Below are positions 1-9,605 of a stretch of DNA of 64,000 nucleotides, one piece after another; position 1 is the first letter of the stretch, and each line of letters starts with the position of its first letter. The notes under the pieces were generated by a model. It was not told where the DNA came from. It searched no databases and worked only from the letters and a program-made list of their open reading frames with translations. This DNA is from Marinicella algicola (lineage in GTDB: Bacteria > Pseudomonadota > Gammaproteobacteria > Xanthomonadales > Marinicellaceae), in contig NZ_JAQOMR010000001.1 in NCBI RefSeq assembly GCF_028401385.1, forward strand, positions 4,070,501-4,134,500, written 5' to 3'. The position numbers and the translations under genes were made by a program.

Positions 1-1517
1 AGGAAAGCGTGCGCGGCGCGCTGGCCGAGGCGGCCAGCCATGAAGCCTTCGATGCCGCTAAGATCATCGGGATTGGTGTGGATTCCACCGGATCCAGCCC
101 TCTGCCGGTTGATGCTCAAAACGGCGCGCTGTCGATGGACCCGCGCTTTAGGGACGACCTCAATGCCTATTGCTGGTTGTGGAAGGACCATACCAGCTGG
201 CGGGAGGCGGAACAGATCACCGCACTTGGCAAGGCCGAGCGCCCGCAATACCTCGCCATGGTCGGTGATACATACTCTTCGGAGTGGTGGTGGTCGAAGA
301 TCTGGCATTGCCTGAATGTTGACCGTGCGGTTTTTGACGCCGCGGCCTCCTGGGTGGAGCTTGCCGACTGGATCCCTTCGGTGCTTGCAGGCGTCAAGGC
401 GCCGGCCGACATCAAGCGCGGCGTCTGCGCGGCCGGCCACAAGGGGCTCTACAACCCGAAATGGGGCGGCCTGCCGGATAAGGAATTTCTCGGCAAGCTC
501 GACCCCGCGCTCGCTGATCTGCGCGACCGGCTTTATGACACTGCCCAGGATATTTCTGTGCCCGCCGGCAGCCTCTGCGCAGAATGGGCGGAGAAGCTCG
601 GCCTTCCCGAAGGCATCGCAATTGCCACCGGCGCCTTCGACAACCATCTGGGCTCGATCGGCTGCGGTATCGAGGAGGGCATGCTGGTCAAGGTCATCGG
701 CACGTCAACCTGCGACTGCGCCATTGTCGACCTGTCGAAGTCCGACACCATTCCCGGCGTTTGCGGCATTGTCGAAGGTTCTATCCTGCCGGGCTTTTTC
801 GGGATCGAGGCTGGCCAGTCGGCTGTCGGCGATATCTTCAAATGGTGGGTCGAGCGCGTCTGCGAGGGCGGTGCAGAGCTGCACCGCGAACTGACCGAGG
901 ATGCGACCGCCATGAAACCCGGCCAGAGCGGCCTTCTGGCGCTTGACTGGAACAATGGTAACCGCACCATCCTCGTCGACCAGCGGTTGACGGGGCTGAT
1001 GATCGGCCAGACACTCTATTCTACCCGCGCGGAAATCTACCGCGCACTGGTCGAGGCCACGGCCTTCGGTGCGCGTGCCATCGTCGAGCGGATGACGGAT
1101 TTCGGCGTGCCGATCGACAAGGTGGTCTGCGCCGGCGGTATTGCCGAGAAGAACCCGATGCTGATGCAGATCTATGCCGATGTGATGAACCGCACCATGC
1201 TGGTGACCCGCTCGGCCCAGACCTGCGCGCTGGGTGCTGCTGTGGCGGCAGCTGCGGTTGGCGGCGCGCATGAGAGTATTGCCGTGACGACCAGAGCGAT
1301 GACCGGGCTGAAGGACATCCGCTATGACCCCATACCTGAAAACGTCGCGATCTATGAGGAGCTTTACGGACTTTACCTGACGCTCCACGACGGTTTCGGC
1401 GGCATCACCCGCGACAGCGACCTTTCGCGGGTGATGAAGGATTTGATCGAGATCAGGGAAAGGTGCGCGGCTGAAGCCGCCCCATTCCCTCACAGTTTAT
1501 GCAGAAGGATTAAGTAA
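1..1517 (+). CDS. araB: L-ribulokinase AraB, 5' end cut by the window edge
   Basis: ATP-dependent kinase of the FGGY family that phosphorylates L-ribulose to L-ribulose 5-phosphate, the second step of L-arabinose breakdown in the cytoplasm. The frame is open from the first bases, and the first residues seen (ESVRGALAEA) match a region about 70 residues into E. coli AraB, so the true start lies off the left edge. Family stretches are plain: GIGVDSTGSS, WKDHT, SAGHKGLY-like, GAFDNHLGSIG, KVIGTSTCD, EAGQSAVGDI, and near the C terminus ATAFGARAI and CALGAA. The frame is intact to the TAA. The next gene, araA, starts one base after the stop, and its ribosome-binding site (AAGGA) lies inside the end of araB. 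Confidence 0.95.
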   Translation, partial: ESVRGALAEAASHEAFDAAKIIGIGVDSTGSSPLPVDAQNGALSMDPRFRDDLNAYCWLWKDHTSWREAEQITALGKAERPQYLAMVGDTYSSEWWWSKIWHCLNVDRAVFDAAASWVELADWIPSVLAGVKAPADIKRGVCAAGHKGLYNPKWGGLPDKEFLGKLDPALADLRDRLYDTAQDISVPAGSLCAEWAEKLGLPEGIAIATGAFDNHLGSIGCGIEEGMLVKVIGTSTCDCAIVDLSKSDTIPGVCGIVEGSILPGFFGIEAGQSAVGDIFKWWVERVCEGGAELHRELTEDATAMKPGQSGLLALDWNNGNRTILVDQRLTGLMIGQTLYSTRAEIYRALVEATAFGARAIVERMTDFGVPIDKVVCAGGIAEKNPMLMQIYADVMNRTMLVTRSAQTCALGAAVAAAAVGGAHESIAVTTRAMTGLKDIRYDPIPENVAIYEELYGLYLTLHDGFGGITRDSDLSRVMKDLIEIRERCAAEAAPFPHSLCRRIK

Positions 1518-1518
1518 C

Positions 1519-3026
1519 ATGATCGGCCTGAAGCCCCTCAAGATCTGGTTCGTGTGCGGCTCGCAGCATCTCTACGGACCCGAAGCGCTGGCGGAAGTCG
1601 ACGCGCAGTTCAACGCCATTGCCGCAGCCCTTGGCAAGGATGGCAATCTGCCGCTCGAAATCGTGCCGCAACCCGTTGTCAAAAGCCCGGCCGAAGCCAC
1701 AGAGCTTGCCGTGCGCGCCAATTCCGATCCCGAATGCGGGGGCTGATCCTGTGGATGCACACATTCTCGCCCTCGAAAATGTGGATCCGCGGGCTTTCCA
1801 TGCTCAACAAGCCGTTCCTTCATTTCCATACGCAATTTGCCCGCGAACTGCCGTGGGATACGATCGATATGGATTACATGAACCTCAACCAGTCCGCCCA
1901 TGGCGATCGTGAGGCCGGCTTCATCCACACCCGCATGCGGCTCGGCCGCAAGGTGGTTTCCGGTCACTGGTCCGATCCGGAGGTTCATGCCCGGATCGAT
2001 GCCTGGATGCGCGCCGCGCGCGCCTGGGATGACTGGCAGGGTGGCCGGTTCTGCCGCTTCGGCGACAATATGCGCGAGGTCGCAGTGACCGAAGGCGACA
2101 AGGTGGCGGCCGAAATGAAGCTTGGCTTTTCCGTCAACGGCTACGGCATCATGGACCTTGTCGATGTGATGAACACGCTGTCCGATGACGACGTTGCCGC
2201 TCTCGCCGCCGATTACGAGAACCGGTACAATGTCGTGGACGTGTTGAAAAAGGGTGGCGATCGACATGATGCGCTCCTGAACACCGCGCGACAGGAACTC
2301 GGACTCAAGGCGTTCATGGAAGCCGGCGGTTTCAAGGGCTTTACCGATACGTTCGAGGACCTGCACGGCATGGTAACCCTGCCGGGCATGGCCGCCCAGC
2401 GGACAATGGCGGCCGGCTACGGCTTTGCCGGTGAGGGCGACTGGAAGACGGTGGCCCTGGTGCGGGCGCTGAAAGTCATGGGCCACGGCATGAGCGGCGC
2501 TACTTCGTTCATGGAAGACTACACCTACCACATGACGCCGGGCGAGGAGCAGGTGCTCGGCTCGCACATGCTGGAAGTCTGCCCGACGATTGCCGATGAT
2601 ACGCCTTCGGTTGAAATTCATCCGCTCGGTATTGGCGGCAAGGCAGATCCGGTGCGCATGGTCTTCAACGCAAAGCTCGGACCGGCCCTCAATGCCTCGC
2701 TGATGGATATGGGCAACCGTTTCCGTCTGCTGGTCAATGAAGTGACCTCGGTTCCTCATCCGGAGCTGCCCAACCTGCCGGTTGCGCGCGCGGTATGGGA
2801 ATGCAAACCGGACTTCAAGACCGCGCTTTCGGCGTGGATTCTGGCTGGCGGCGCGCATCATACGGCCTACAGCAATGACGTAACGACGGAAATGCTGGAC
2901 GATTTCGCCACCATGGCCGGGATCGAGCTGGCCGTCATCAATGAGGAAACAAAGCTCGACCGGTTCAAGCAGGACCTCAGGAACAACGAGATCTACTGGC
3001 ATCTCGGACTTGGCATCAAGGCCTGA
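1519..3026 (+). CDS. araA: L-arabinose isomerase AraA (frameshifted in this sequence)
   Basis: Converts L-arabinose to L-ribulose, the first step of the pathway. Residues 1-75 ([13 protein letters not shown], then PECGG) read in one frame and the rest ([51 protein letters not shown]) in another. The break is at a run of five G at 1738-1742; a sixth G gives CGGLILW, as in the family. The repaired protein is 502 residues, close to the usual 500. The catalytic Glu of the GEGDWKT region and the His ligands HLYG-like, GSHMLEV and GGAHHT are present. It sits between araB and araD in a tight operon. I see no local AraC-type arabinose regulator. Confidence 0.93.
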
Positions 3027-3040
3027 GAAAGGGGTATTCG

Positions 3041-3733
3041 ATGTATACCGAAATCCGGCGTGAGGCCTATGAAGCCAACCTCGCGCTTCCAAAACACGGG
3101 TTGATCAATCTGACCTTCGGCAATGCAAGTGCGGCCGATCGCGACAAGGGCGTTTTCGCCATCAAGCCGAGTGGCGTCGACTATGACGAACTGTCGCCGG
3201 ACAACATGGTGATCGTTGATTTCGATGGAAAGATCGTCGAGGGCAATCTGCGGCCCTCGTCTGATACGCCGACGCATCGTTGTCTGCTGCTCGCTTTCGA
3301 AGGGATCGGCGGCGTGGTTCATACCCATTCCACCAAGGCGACCGCCTTTGCCCAGGCCGGAAAGCCGATCTCCAATTTCGGCACCACCCATGCCGACTAT
3401 TTCTATGGCGAAATTCCGGTCACGCGGAAGATGACACCGGAGGAAATCGCCTCTGCTTATGAATGGGAAACCGGCAATGTCATTCTTGAACGGTTCAAGG
3501 CGCTGAACCCGCTCGATTTTCCGGGCGTCCTGGTCAACCGCCATGCGCCGTTTACCTGGGGCAAATCGGTGGCGAAGGCCGTCGAGGTCGCGGTTGCGGT
3601 GGAATGTATTGCCGAAATGGCGCTGATGTCGATGCAGCTTAATCCGGGCCTGCAGGCCATCGAGCAGGAACTGCTCGACAAGCATTTCCTGCGCAAACAT
3701 GGCGCAACGGCCTATTACGGCCAGCCGGAATAA
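3041..3733 (+). CDS. araD: L-ribulose-5-phosphate 4-epimerase AraD
   Basis: Class II aldolase-fold epimerase that turns L-ribulose 5-phosphate into D-xylulose 5-phosphate, joining arabinose breakdown to the pentose phosphate pathway. It is intact at 230 residues (E. coli: 231). The zinc ligands are visible as HTH at His94 and His96 and a third His near 168 (VNRHAPF). SSDTPTH around residue 75 and the HADY Asp near 119 match catalytic positions of the family. The near-C-terminal Tyr (AYYG) is also kept. It starts 14 bases after araA, behind AAAGGGG. It is the last gene of the araBAD run seen here. Confidence 0.95.
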   Translation: MYTEIRREAYEANLALPKHGLINLTFGNASAADRDKGVFAIKPSGVDYDELSPDNMVIVDFDGKIVEGNLRPSSDTPTHRCLLLAFEGIGGVVHTHSTKATAFAQAGKPISNFGTTHADYFYGEIPVTRKMTPEEIASAYEWETGNVILERFKALNPLDFPGVLVNRHAPFTWGKSVAKAVEVAVAVECIAEMALMSMQLNPGLQAIEQELLDKHFLRKHGATAYYGQPE

Positions 3734-3885
3734 GCCGTTTGCCGCAGGCGAATTCGAGGCCATCCTCTCACGGGGGTGGTCTTTTCGTTTGCGTGTTGAA
3801 TTGCCGCTGCACGGACCTTAGTGTTGAGATCGCCGGATGGAACGCACTGGTCCGGCAGGTCTTTCAACAGAGGTTCGCATTGCTG

Positions 3886-4669
3886 ATGAAATCGCTCCGC
3901 CGCCTGTTTTCGTCTCCAAAACCACAGCCCGGCCCGGCCCCCGCGCGGCTTTTCTTGGCGGCCTGCCGAAGCCGGAGCAGGCTTTTGTTGCAATCGGCGA
4001 CGTGCATGGCTGCGCAGACAGTCTCGTCCGTCTCTGGGACAAGATCGACCAGCAGGCACCGGGCATGCCGGTTGTTCATGTCGGTGACTATATTGACCGG
4101 GGGAACAATCGGCCAGCGTTCTCAAAATGCTGTTTGAACGGCAGCGCGACAGAAGGGACACCTTCTGTCTGATGGGCAATCACGAGGAAATGTTTCTCGG
4201 TTTTCTCGAGGACCCTGAAGAAAAGGGCGAGCGCTGGCTGCGGAATGGCGGACTGCAGACGGTCGCGAGTTTCGGACCGGCCGGTGATGCCTATGGTCAA
4301 CATGATCTGCGACGTCTCAGGGATTTCATCATGGAAAGGCTGGGCGAGGCACAACTGGATTGGTTGAGGAACCTGCCGCTTGTGTGGTCAAGCGGGAATA
4401 TCTCTGTGGTCCATGCCGGTGCCGACCCTCGCAAGCCGGTTGGCGAACAGTCCCGGCGCAACCTCACCTGGGGGCATCCAGCGTTCGGGCAATTGCCGCG
4501 CCGCGACGGCCTGTGGATTGTTCACGGTCATACGATTGTTCAGGTGCCGGAAATGGCAAACGGGGTGATTTCTATCGACACGGGTGCCTATGCCACGGAC
4601 CGTCTGACGGCAGCCATTATACGTCCGGATTGCGAAGTCGAGTTCATTCAAGCAAATTCGGGCGCCTAG
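3886..4669 (+). CDS. Calcineurin-like serine/threonine metallophosphatase (frameshifted)
   Basis: Member of the PPP-type metallophosphoesterase family with the dinuclear metal signatures in order: GDVHG, GDYIDRG, GNHEEM and HGHT. Such proteins remove phosphate from proteins or small molecules in the cytoplasm; the substrate here is unknown. Two breaks are needed. Near 3955 the N terminus starting MKSLRRLF joins GGLPKPEQAF, and at the five-G run 4099-4103 a sixth G gives DRGEQSASVLKMLFER. The ATG at 3886 is chosen because the repaired N terminus looks like those of relatives; an ATG at 3837 in another frame is less likely. The repaired length is 261 residues. It is convergent with the DUF1127 gene. 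Confidence 0.85.
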
Positions 4670-4736
4670 ATGCGTGTGAGCGGTTTGGTTTTGCCCTGGT
4701 CCGCGCCTTGTTTGGAGAACTGCGCTGGATAAACGC

Positions 4737-4775
4737 AAAGAAAACGCCCACCGGGGGAGGAGGATCCGGTGGGCG
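4737..4775 (-). terminator. Rho-independent terminator of the DUF1127-sRNA transcript
   Basis: A perfect 10-bp stem (4745-4754 with 4766-4775) encloses the third CCUCCUCCC loop. On the minus strand it is followed by TTTTCTTT. The plus strand lacks a T run after the stem, so the direction is clear. Confidence 0.8.
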
Positions 4776-4858
4776 TCATCATGGTGACCAGCGACTGGGA
4801 GGAGGAGTATCGCCGGTCCTGATCGAAGCGCGCTGGGAGGAGGAGGGCGCAGCTTCGA
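4737..4858 (-). ncRNA. Three tandem CCUCCUCCC stem-loops (cuckoo / CcsR-like RNA) downstream of the DUF1127 gene
   Basis: On the minus strand the 3' region of the DUF1127 transcript folds into three hairpins, each with CCUCCUCCC in its loop. Hairpin 1 (4823-4858) has a perfect 7-bp outer stem, UCGAAGC with GCUUCGA, and an inner GCGC pair. Hairpin 2 (4786-4818) has a 9-bp stem, GACCGGCGA with UCGCUGGUC, with one G-U. Hairpin 3 (4745-4775) has a perfect 10-bp stem followed by a U-rich tail and doubles as the terminator. Known for the family: in Rhodobacter sphaeroides the DUF1127 gene ccaF1 is co-transcribed with four such RNAs (CcsR1-4), stress-induced and carrying an anti-Shine-Dalgarno-like loop. 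Function here is inference. Confidence 0.8.
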
Positions 4859-4897
4859 AAACTTTTGTCTCGGCTCGGTTACAAGCCGGGGAATTCT

Positions 4898-5041
4898 TTA
4901 AAACGTGGCCTTGCGGGCAACGCGACGGATGTCTTCGCGATTGATGCCGAGGTCGTGCAATTCGCGGTTGCTCATGCGGCCAAGCTCGGTAACCGTTTCG
5001 CGGTACTTGAGCCAGTTGTTGAACGAACGGGTCATGCTCAT
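4898..5041 (-). CDS. Small DUF1127 (YjiS-like) protein
   Basis: A 47-residue protein, MSMTRSFNNW... ending in the DUF1127 pattern ELHDLGINREDIRRVARK. The arginine-rich helix is typical of a family of small stress and RNA-turnover proteins in alphaproteobacteria. The start at 5041 is preceded by AAGGAGACCGGAA, a strong ribosome-binding site; a longer reading from 5149 has no such support. The gene is followed directly by three CCUCCUCCC hairpins, the arrangement known for ccaF1-ccsR in Rhodobacter. In that system the transcript is driven by RpoH-type sigma factors. Here I see only a weak CCTTGC element and a short inverted repeat (CCTCAG/CTGAGG, 5092-5111) upstream, so regulation is unproven. 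Confidence 0.85.
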   Translation of the reverse strand: MSMTRSFNNWLKYRETVTELGRMSNRELHDLGINREDIRRVARKATF

Positions 5042-5191
5042 TTCCGGTCTCCTTGTTGGCTTCGTCTTCGCTGTTGTTGATCTGTATATACCCTCAGGCT
5101 TGGCGCTGAGGCAGTGGGGTAAAAGCAATGCCCCTATGCAAAAACGCAAGGCTCTGATTTACTGCCTCAATAATGAGCAGAGAGACCTGCG

Positions 5192-6548
5192 TTACCGCGC
5201 GAAACCGGGATTGAACAGCGAGCCGACGGCAATCGTCCCGTCCTCGATACGCAGGCCGATATGGCCCCCGGCCTTTTGATAGAGATCCGGATGAGCGGCC
5301 AGAAGCCGGGCCTTCTCGAGTTCGTCATAGCCCTGCAGCCCCCGCCGAAATGGTGGCCGTTGCGTTCGACATCCCTGCAGCCGAGCGTGGCCGCCACCAG
5401 CGTGTCCTGCTGCCAGCAGAGGCCCGGCTGGCATGTGAGATCTTCCGCAGAGATGAACAGGCTTTGGCCCCGGGCGCGTGCTGTCTGGACGCGGGCATGG
5501 TTGAGCAGTGCCCGCAAAACGCCCTTGCAGCTTTTGATCGAAGTGCCCGACCAGCCGCGTGACACTGCGGTGGCGAAGGCGCCGTCATGGTCGTCGCTCT
5601 CGTCGATGATTAGCGGAAATCGGCCGAGTTCCGGGGTGATCTCGAGCGACAGGGCGGTTTCGCGCGCAAACGGCTGCTCGATGAAGGCGATCGCGCGTCG
5701 GAAGGGGCCGAGCGCCTGATCGGCGATCAGCAGGTCGAGGAAGGCCGCGAACCGGTCTGTTGTATATTGCTCGTTGGCGTCGAGCGTCACGCGCAGGTCG
5801 TCCATGGTGCCGACCAGACCGGCAATGGCCGAAAGTCGGGCGATGTCGGCTTGCGGGTCGCCCTTCAGCTTGATCTTGAAGGCGCGGATGCCGGTTGCCC
5901 GGATGATCGCCTCAAGGCTAACGGGCAGGCCGTCAGCCGGTGGCTCGCCGCTGATCTCGGCTTCCTCAGCGGTGCGTCGAAACCGACGGTCTGGCGCGGT
6001 GCAATCGCGGGCAGTGGCGTGATGCCGGAAAGCGCGGCCGCGATTGCCTCGGGAGGCATGTCCGGGGCCTGCATGGTTGCAACGCCAAAGAGGTCGTGGC
6101 GGGCAGCTTGAGGAAAGTTGAGCCCGGTAGCCATGCACAGCGCGTCGATCAGCGCCATCTCCACGAGTGCTGGACCGAAATGGGTGGCAAGGCGCGGCGT
6201 ACCATCGGGCATTTCCGCTTCCACGGTGGCGCGCAATTGCGCGGTTGCCTCGGCAATCGTTGCGCGATCGATGGCCTGTGCCGCCTTGCAGGCAAGCTCC
6301 AGCGAAAGACGCAGATCGGCGACCGTCTGGTCGTTGCTGCGGTCGGGGCGTTTGTCGAACCAGCGCGGCACCAGAAGCTGGGCGGCGCGGCCCTCCGTTG
6401 GCTTGCCATCGACCGTGATCGTCAGCGAAACGAACCCCTGATCCGTATGGGTGACGACGGTGTTGCCGAAGTGGAAGGGCAGACGGAATGAAACCGGCCG
6501 CATGGCAAAGGAAACGGTCGCAACGGTCAGCCGCGGTGCATTGGTCAT
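5192..6548 (-). CDS. Mandelate racemase / muconate-lactonizing (enolase superfamily) enzyme (frameshifted)
   Basis: Enolase-superfamily enzyme of unknown substrate; the family removes a proton next to a carboxylate in sugar acids, muconate or dipeptides. The barrel domain shows the catalytic KIKLKG (K-x-K) motif, DANEQY, IEQPF and IIDESD, which together carry the base and metal ligands. The N-terminal capping domain (RPVSFRLPFHFG) is read in a second frame and the C terminus (DELEKARLLAAHP, IEDGTIAVGSLFNPGF) in a third. Breaks lie near 5975 and at the five-C run 5339-5343 (G on the coding strand). The repaired length is 452 residues. The ATG overlaps the stop of the upstream isomerase as ATGA, implying coupling. 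It is probably the last gene of the minus-strand catabolic operon. Confidence 0.8.
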
Positions 6549-7385
6549 CCGGTGTTCCTGAAGGTCTGGAGATGAGCTTTCACGGTCGCGGCAGCAATCG
6601 CCAGCGTCACCTCGCCGCTGACGCAGGTCTTGAACGGCTCGACAGACAGATCGCCGCGGTAGTTGCTGTTCATGATGGCGGCTATGATTGCGGAAAAGTC
6701 GTCCGATCCGGTTCCCGGCGCGCCGCGATTGCTGTCGTTGAGATGGACATGGGCAATCTGCCCGGTTGGCATCCATTCGGCGATCAGGTCCGGCACATCC
6801 TGATCTTCGGCAAGAGCGGCGGACGAACAGTCGAGCATGGTTCTGAAGTGATCAGAATCGACCATTTTCACCAGACGGACGGCCTCATCAATGGTGTTGA
6901 TGAAAGGCGTCTGGTCGCGTGAAAGCGGCTCGATGCAATAGAAAAGCTCGCGCGCCGCCGCAGCGTCAGCAATCGGCGCAAATAGCTTTGCCACCCGTTC
7001 CAGCGTTTGTTCCGGCGCTTCGCCTTCCGGCGGCTTGCGCTGATGTGGCGAGCCGTGCACTAGCACCTTGCCGCCAAGCTCGGCGCAGATATCGACAAGA
7101 CGCATCAGATAGTCCGAGGTCGGCTGCGCCAATGTGGGATCGGTGATCGAAAGCGCGGGAGCCGACGACAGCAGCCAGTGCAGTCCGGCAATGTCGAGCC
7201 CTCGCCGCGGGCGATCTCGCGTATCTTGCGGATTTCAGCCATGGAGATATCGCGCGGATCATCGGGAAGCTCTCGATGGCGAGTTCCAGCGCGTCATATC
7301 CTACTGCGCGGGCGAAACGGCATTGCGCCGCAAAATCAAGGCCTTGGCGGCTCAAAAGTTCGTTACAGCAGACCAACCGTGTCAT
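6545..7385 (-). CDS. Sugar phosphate isomerase/epimerase, AP-endonuclease-2-like TIM barrel (frameshifted)
   Basis: Xylose-isomerase-like TIM-barrel protein starting MTRLVCCNELL and ending VKAHLQTFRN. Barrel signatures include GYDALELAIESFP, KVLVHGSPHQR, CIEPLSRDQTPF (metal-binding Glu), MLDCSSAAL and IAHVHLND (metal-binding His). Two single-base losses, near 7264 and 7200, separate the N terminus from the rest; repair gives FPDDPRDISMAEIRKI and GEGLDIAGLHWLL, and 280 residues. Its ATG overlaps the TGA of the TetR gene (ATGA) and its own stop overlaps the next start in the same way. The substrate is unknown; context suggests a sugar acid or keto-sugar. Confidence 0.8.
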
Positions 7386-8050
7386 GGGGTATCTCCCTTC
7401 TGCTTCAACCAGCCGACCACTGCCTCGGTGGCGCGCCGCGCATGGGCGTTGAGGCTTTCCTCGCCGGTGTCGAAGCCGAAGACTTCCGTCAGCGTGAAGC
7501 GGTTGGAAACCGGGAAATAACACAGCGATGCAATCAGCATGTAGACCTCCAGCGGCTTGGCCCGGCGCAGAAAAACGCCATCGTCCCAGCCGCGTTCGAG
7601 CACATCCGAGAGCTTGACCAGAAGCTTCGACTGGATCTCGCGCCGGTCGCCGATGGCGCTGACGGAGGAGCCCTGCCGCAGGTTTTCGGTGTTGAGCATG
7701 GTGATGAACCATGGCCGCGTGCGAAAATGGGTCATGGTGAACATCACCAGCGCCGCCACCGCGTCTTCCGGCGAAAGCGCTTCGAGCGCGAGTTGCTCCT
7801 CGCCTGCGCGGATCTGCACATAGGCCTCGCGCAGCGCCGCCTTGTAAAGCTCGTCCTTGTCACCGAAATAGTCGTAGAGCAGCGGCTTCGACAGCCCGGC
7901 CTGGGCGGCGATCCGGTCGACGCGCGCGCCGTCATAGCCGACGGAGGAAAACTCGTCGAGCGCGGCCTGAAGGATCGCAGCGCGCGAGGCTTCCGCATCG
8001 CGTACGCCCCGCCGTGCCCGTGTTGCCGTTGCCTTGCCGCTTCTCGCCAC
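7382..8050 (-). CDS. TetR/AcrR family transcriptional regulator
   Basis: One-domain DNA-binding N terminus (AILQAALDEFSSVGYDGARVDRIAAQAGLSK is the core, with LLYDYFGDKDELYKAAL), followed by a helical ligand domain ending VVGWLKQKGDTP. The best start is the GTG at 8050, six bases after AAGGAG and ten bases after the tctA stop, giving 222 residues. An ATG at 8104 would add 18 residues and overlap tctA. It lies inside the minus-strand operon between transporter and isomerase, so it most likely controls that operon. A 24-bp inverted repeat at 14577-14600, over the presumed operon promoter, is a candidate operator. Confidence 0.88.
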   Translation of the reverse strand: MARSGKATATRARRGVRDAEASRAAILQAALDEFSSVGYDGARVDRIAAQAGLSKPLLYDYFGDKDELYKAALREAYVQIRAGEEQLALEALSPEDAVAALVMFTMTHFRTRPWFITMLNTENLRQGSSVSAIGDRREIQSKLLVKLSDVLERGWDDGVFLRRAKPLEVYMLIASLCYFPVSNRFTLTEVFGFDTGEESLNAHARRATEAVVGWLKQKGDTP

Positions 8051-8060
8051 CGGGGTCTCC

Positions 8061-9605
8061 TTAGTCCTGACTGTTTGCTTTCTTTTCCCTGTTAGCATCG
8101 CCATCCTTGCGTTTGAACTGCAGAAGGCGGCGGACGGCAGGGATCGACAACAGGATGATCAATGCGATCAGGATCGCAAAGCCTGCGGAAACAGGCCGTG
8201 TGAAGAAGGCGGTGATATCGCCGTTCGACAGAATAAGCCCGCGCCTGAGGCTCTTGTCGAGCAGGCTGCCGAGGATGATACCCAGAACCAGCGGGGCCAT
8301 CGGGTAGTTCAGCCGGCGCAGGACGTAGCCGACCACACCGAAGAAGAACATCACCCAGATATCGAAGATCCGCTGGGTCAGCGCATAGGGGCCAATCACG
8401 CAGAGGCAGAACACCAGCGGCATCAAAATGGTGCGCGGTACTTTCAGCACCCGGACGAGACACCGGCGTCAGCGCCATGCCGAAAATGCCCATGGCGATG
8501 GTCGCGAAGATCAGCATCACGGCGATGGTGTAGATCATCTCCGGCTGGTCGAACATGATCATCGGGCCGGGCCGCACGCCATGCAGGAAGAGCGCCGCGA
8601 TCAGCACGGCAGCTGATGCCGAGCCGGGAATGCCGAGCGTCAATGACGGGATCAGGGAACCGGGCACAACGGCGGAATTGCCGGTTTCGGCGGCGATCAG
8701 GCCTTCCTGGCTGCCCTTGCCGAACTGGTCGCGCTCCTTTGAGTGGCGCTTGGCGGCGGCATAGGAACCCCAGGCGCCGATATCCTCACCAACACCGGGA
8801 ATAATGCCGACCAGTGTGCCGATGATGCCGCTTTCAAGCACGGTGCGCTTGTAGCGCCAGACGGTCGAAAGAAGTTCGCGGATCGGCGCAGGAACCGATT
8901 TTTCTCGACCATCTGTGCGGCCGGCAGCGTCATCGCAAACAGCACCTCGGCAAAGCCGAAGGCGCCGACCATGGCCGGGATCAGGTCGATCCCGCCATTC
9001 ATCTGCTGGATGTCGAAATTGAAGCGCACATAGGAATGAATGCCTTCCGAGCCGATCATCGCCACCGAAAGCCCGATGAGGCCTGCCATGTATCCCTTCA
9101 GCGGTTCGCCGGAATGTGTCAGCTGTCCGGAAATGATGATACCGAACAGCGCCAGCCAGAAGAACTCATATGAGCCGAAACCGAACGCGGCCTCGGCCAG
9201 CGGCGGCGCGATCGCGATCAGCATGACAATGCCGACCAGCGTGCCCAACATGGAGCCAAATGTGGCGACCGCCATGGCCAGTGTGCCCTTGCCCTGGCGC
9301 ACCAGCGGAAAGCCGTCGAGCGAGGTGGCGGCACTGGCGGGCGTTCCCGGGATGTTGAGCAGAATAGCGCTGCGCGAACCGCCGTAAATCGCGCCAACAT
9401 ACATGCAGATCAGCACCAGGATTGCGGCGTCGCGCTCCAGTGAATAGGTCAGCGTCGTCAGGAGCGCGACGCCCATGGTGGCCGTCAGGCCCGGAAGTGC
9501 TCCGACAAAAATGCCCAGCAGCGTCGCCCAGACGACATGGAACAGCATCATCGGCGTTGAGAGGCTGGTGAAGGCGGAAATAAGAGCGTCGAACACCGAG
9601 GTCAT
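8061..9605 (-). CDS. tctA: Tripartite tricarboxylate transporter large permease TctA (frameshifted)
   Basis: Large membrane subunit of a TTT uptake system, with about 12 membrane segments. Family stretches: GALPGLTATMGVALL, MYVGAIYGGSRSAILLNIPGTP, GIIPGVGEDIGAWGSYAAAK, GNSAVVPGSLIPSLTLGIPGS and the C-terminal VGYVLRRLNYPMAPLVLGIILG. Two breaks: a five-A run (coding strand) near 8901, and near 8459, where one extra T or two missing bases fit. The net length is 514 residues, normal for TctA. The chosen ATG at 9605 overlaps the TGA that would end tctB in its repaired frame. Works with TctB and TctC beside it to import an organic acid. Confidence 0.85.

Noticed and set aside
1572..3092. 506-codon minus-strand frame opposite araA
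   Set aside because: It mirrors araA, has no family pattern or ribosome-binding site, and arises from the GC-rich codon bias.
4797..4848. Repeated GGGAGGAGGA on the plus strand as ribosome-binding sites of small genes
   Set aside because: No suitable start codons or frames follow; the repeats are better explained as loops of the minus-strand RNA hairpins.
8051..8104. Longer TetR protein starting at 8104
   Set aside because: Would overlap tctA; the GTG at 8050 has AAGGAG at the right distance and gives a typical length.
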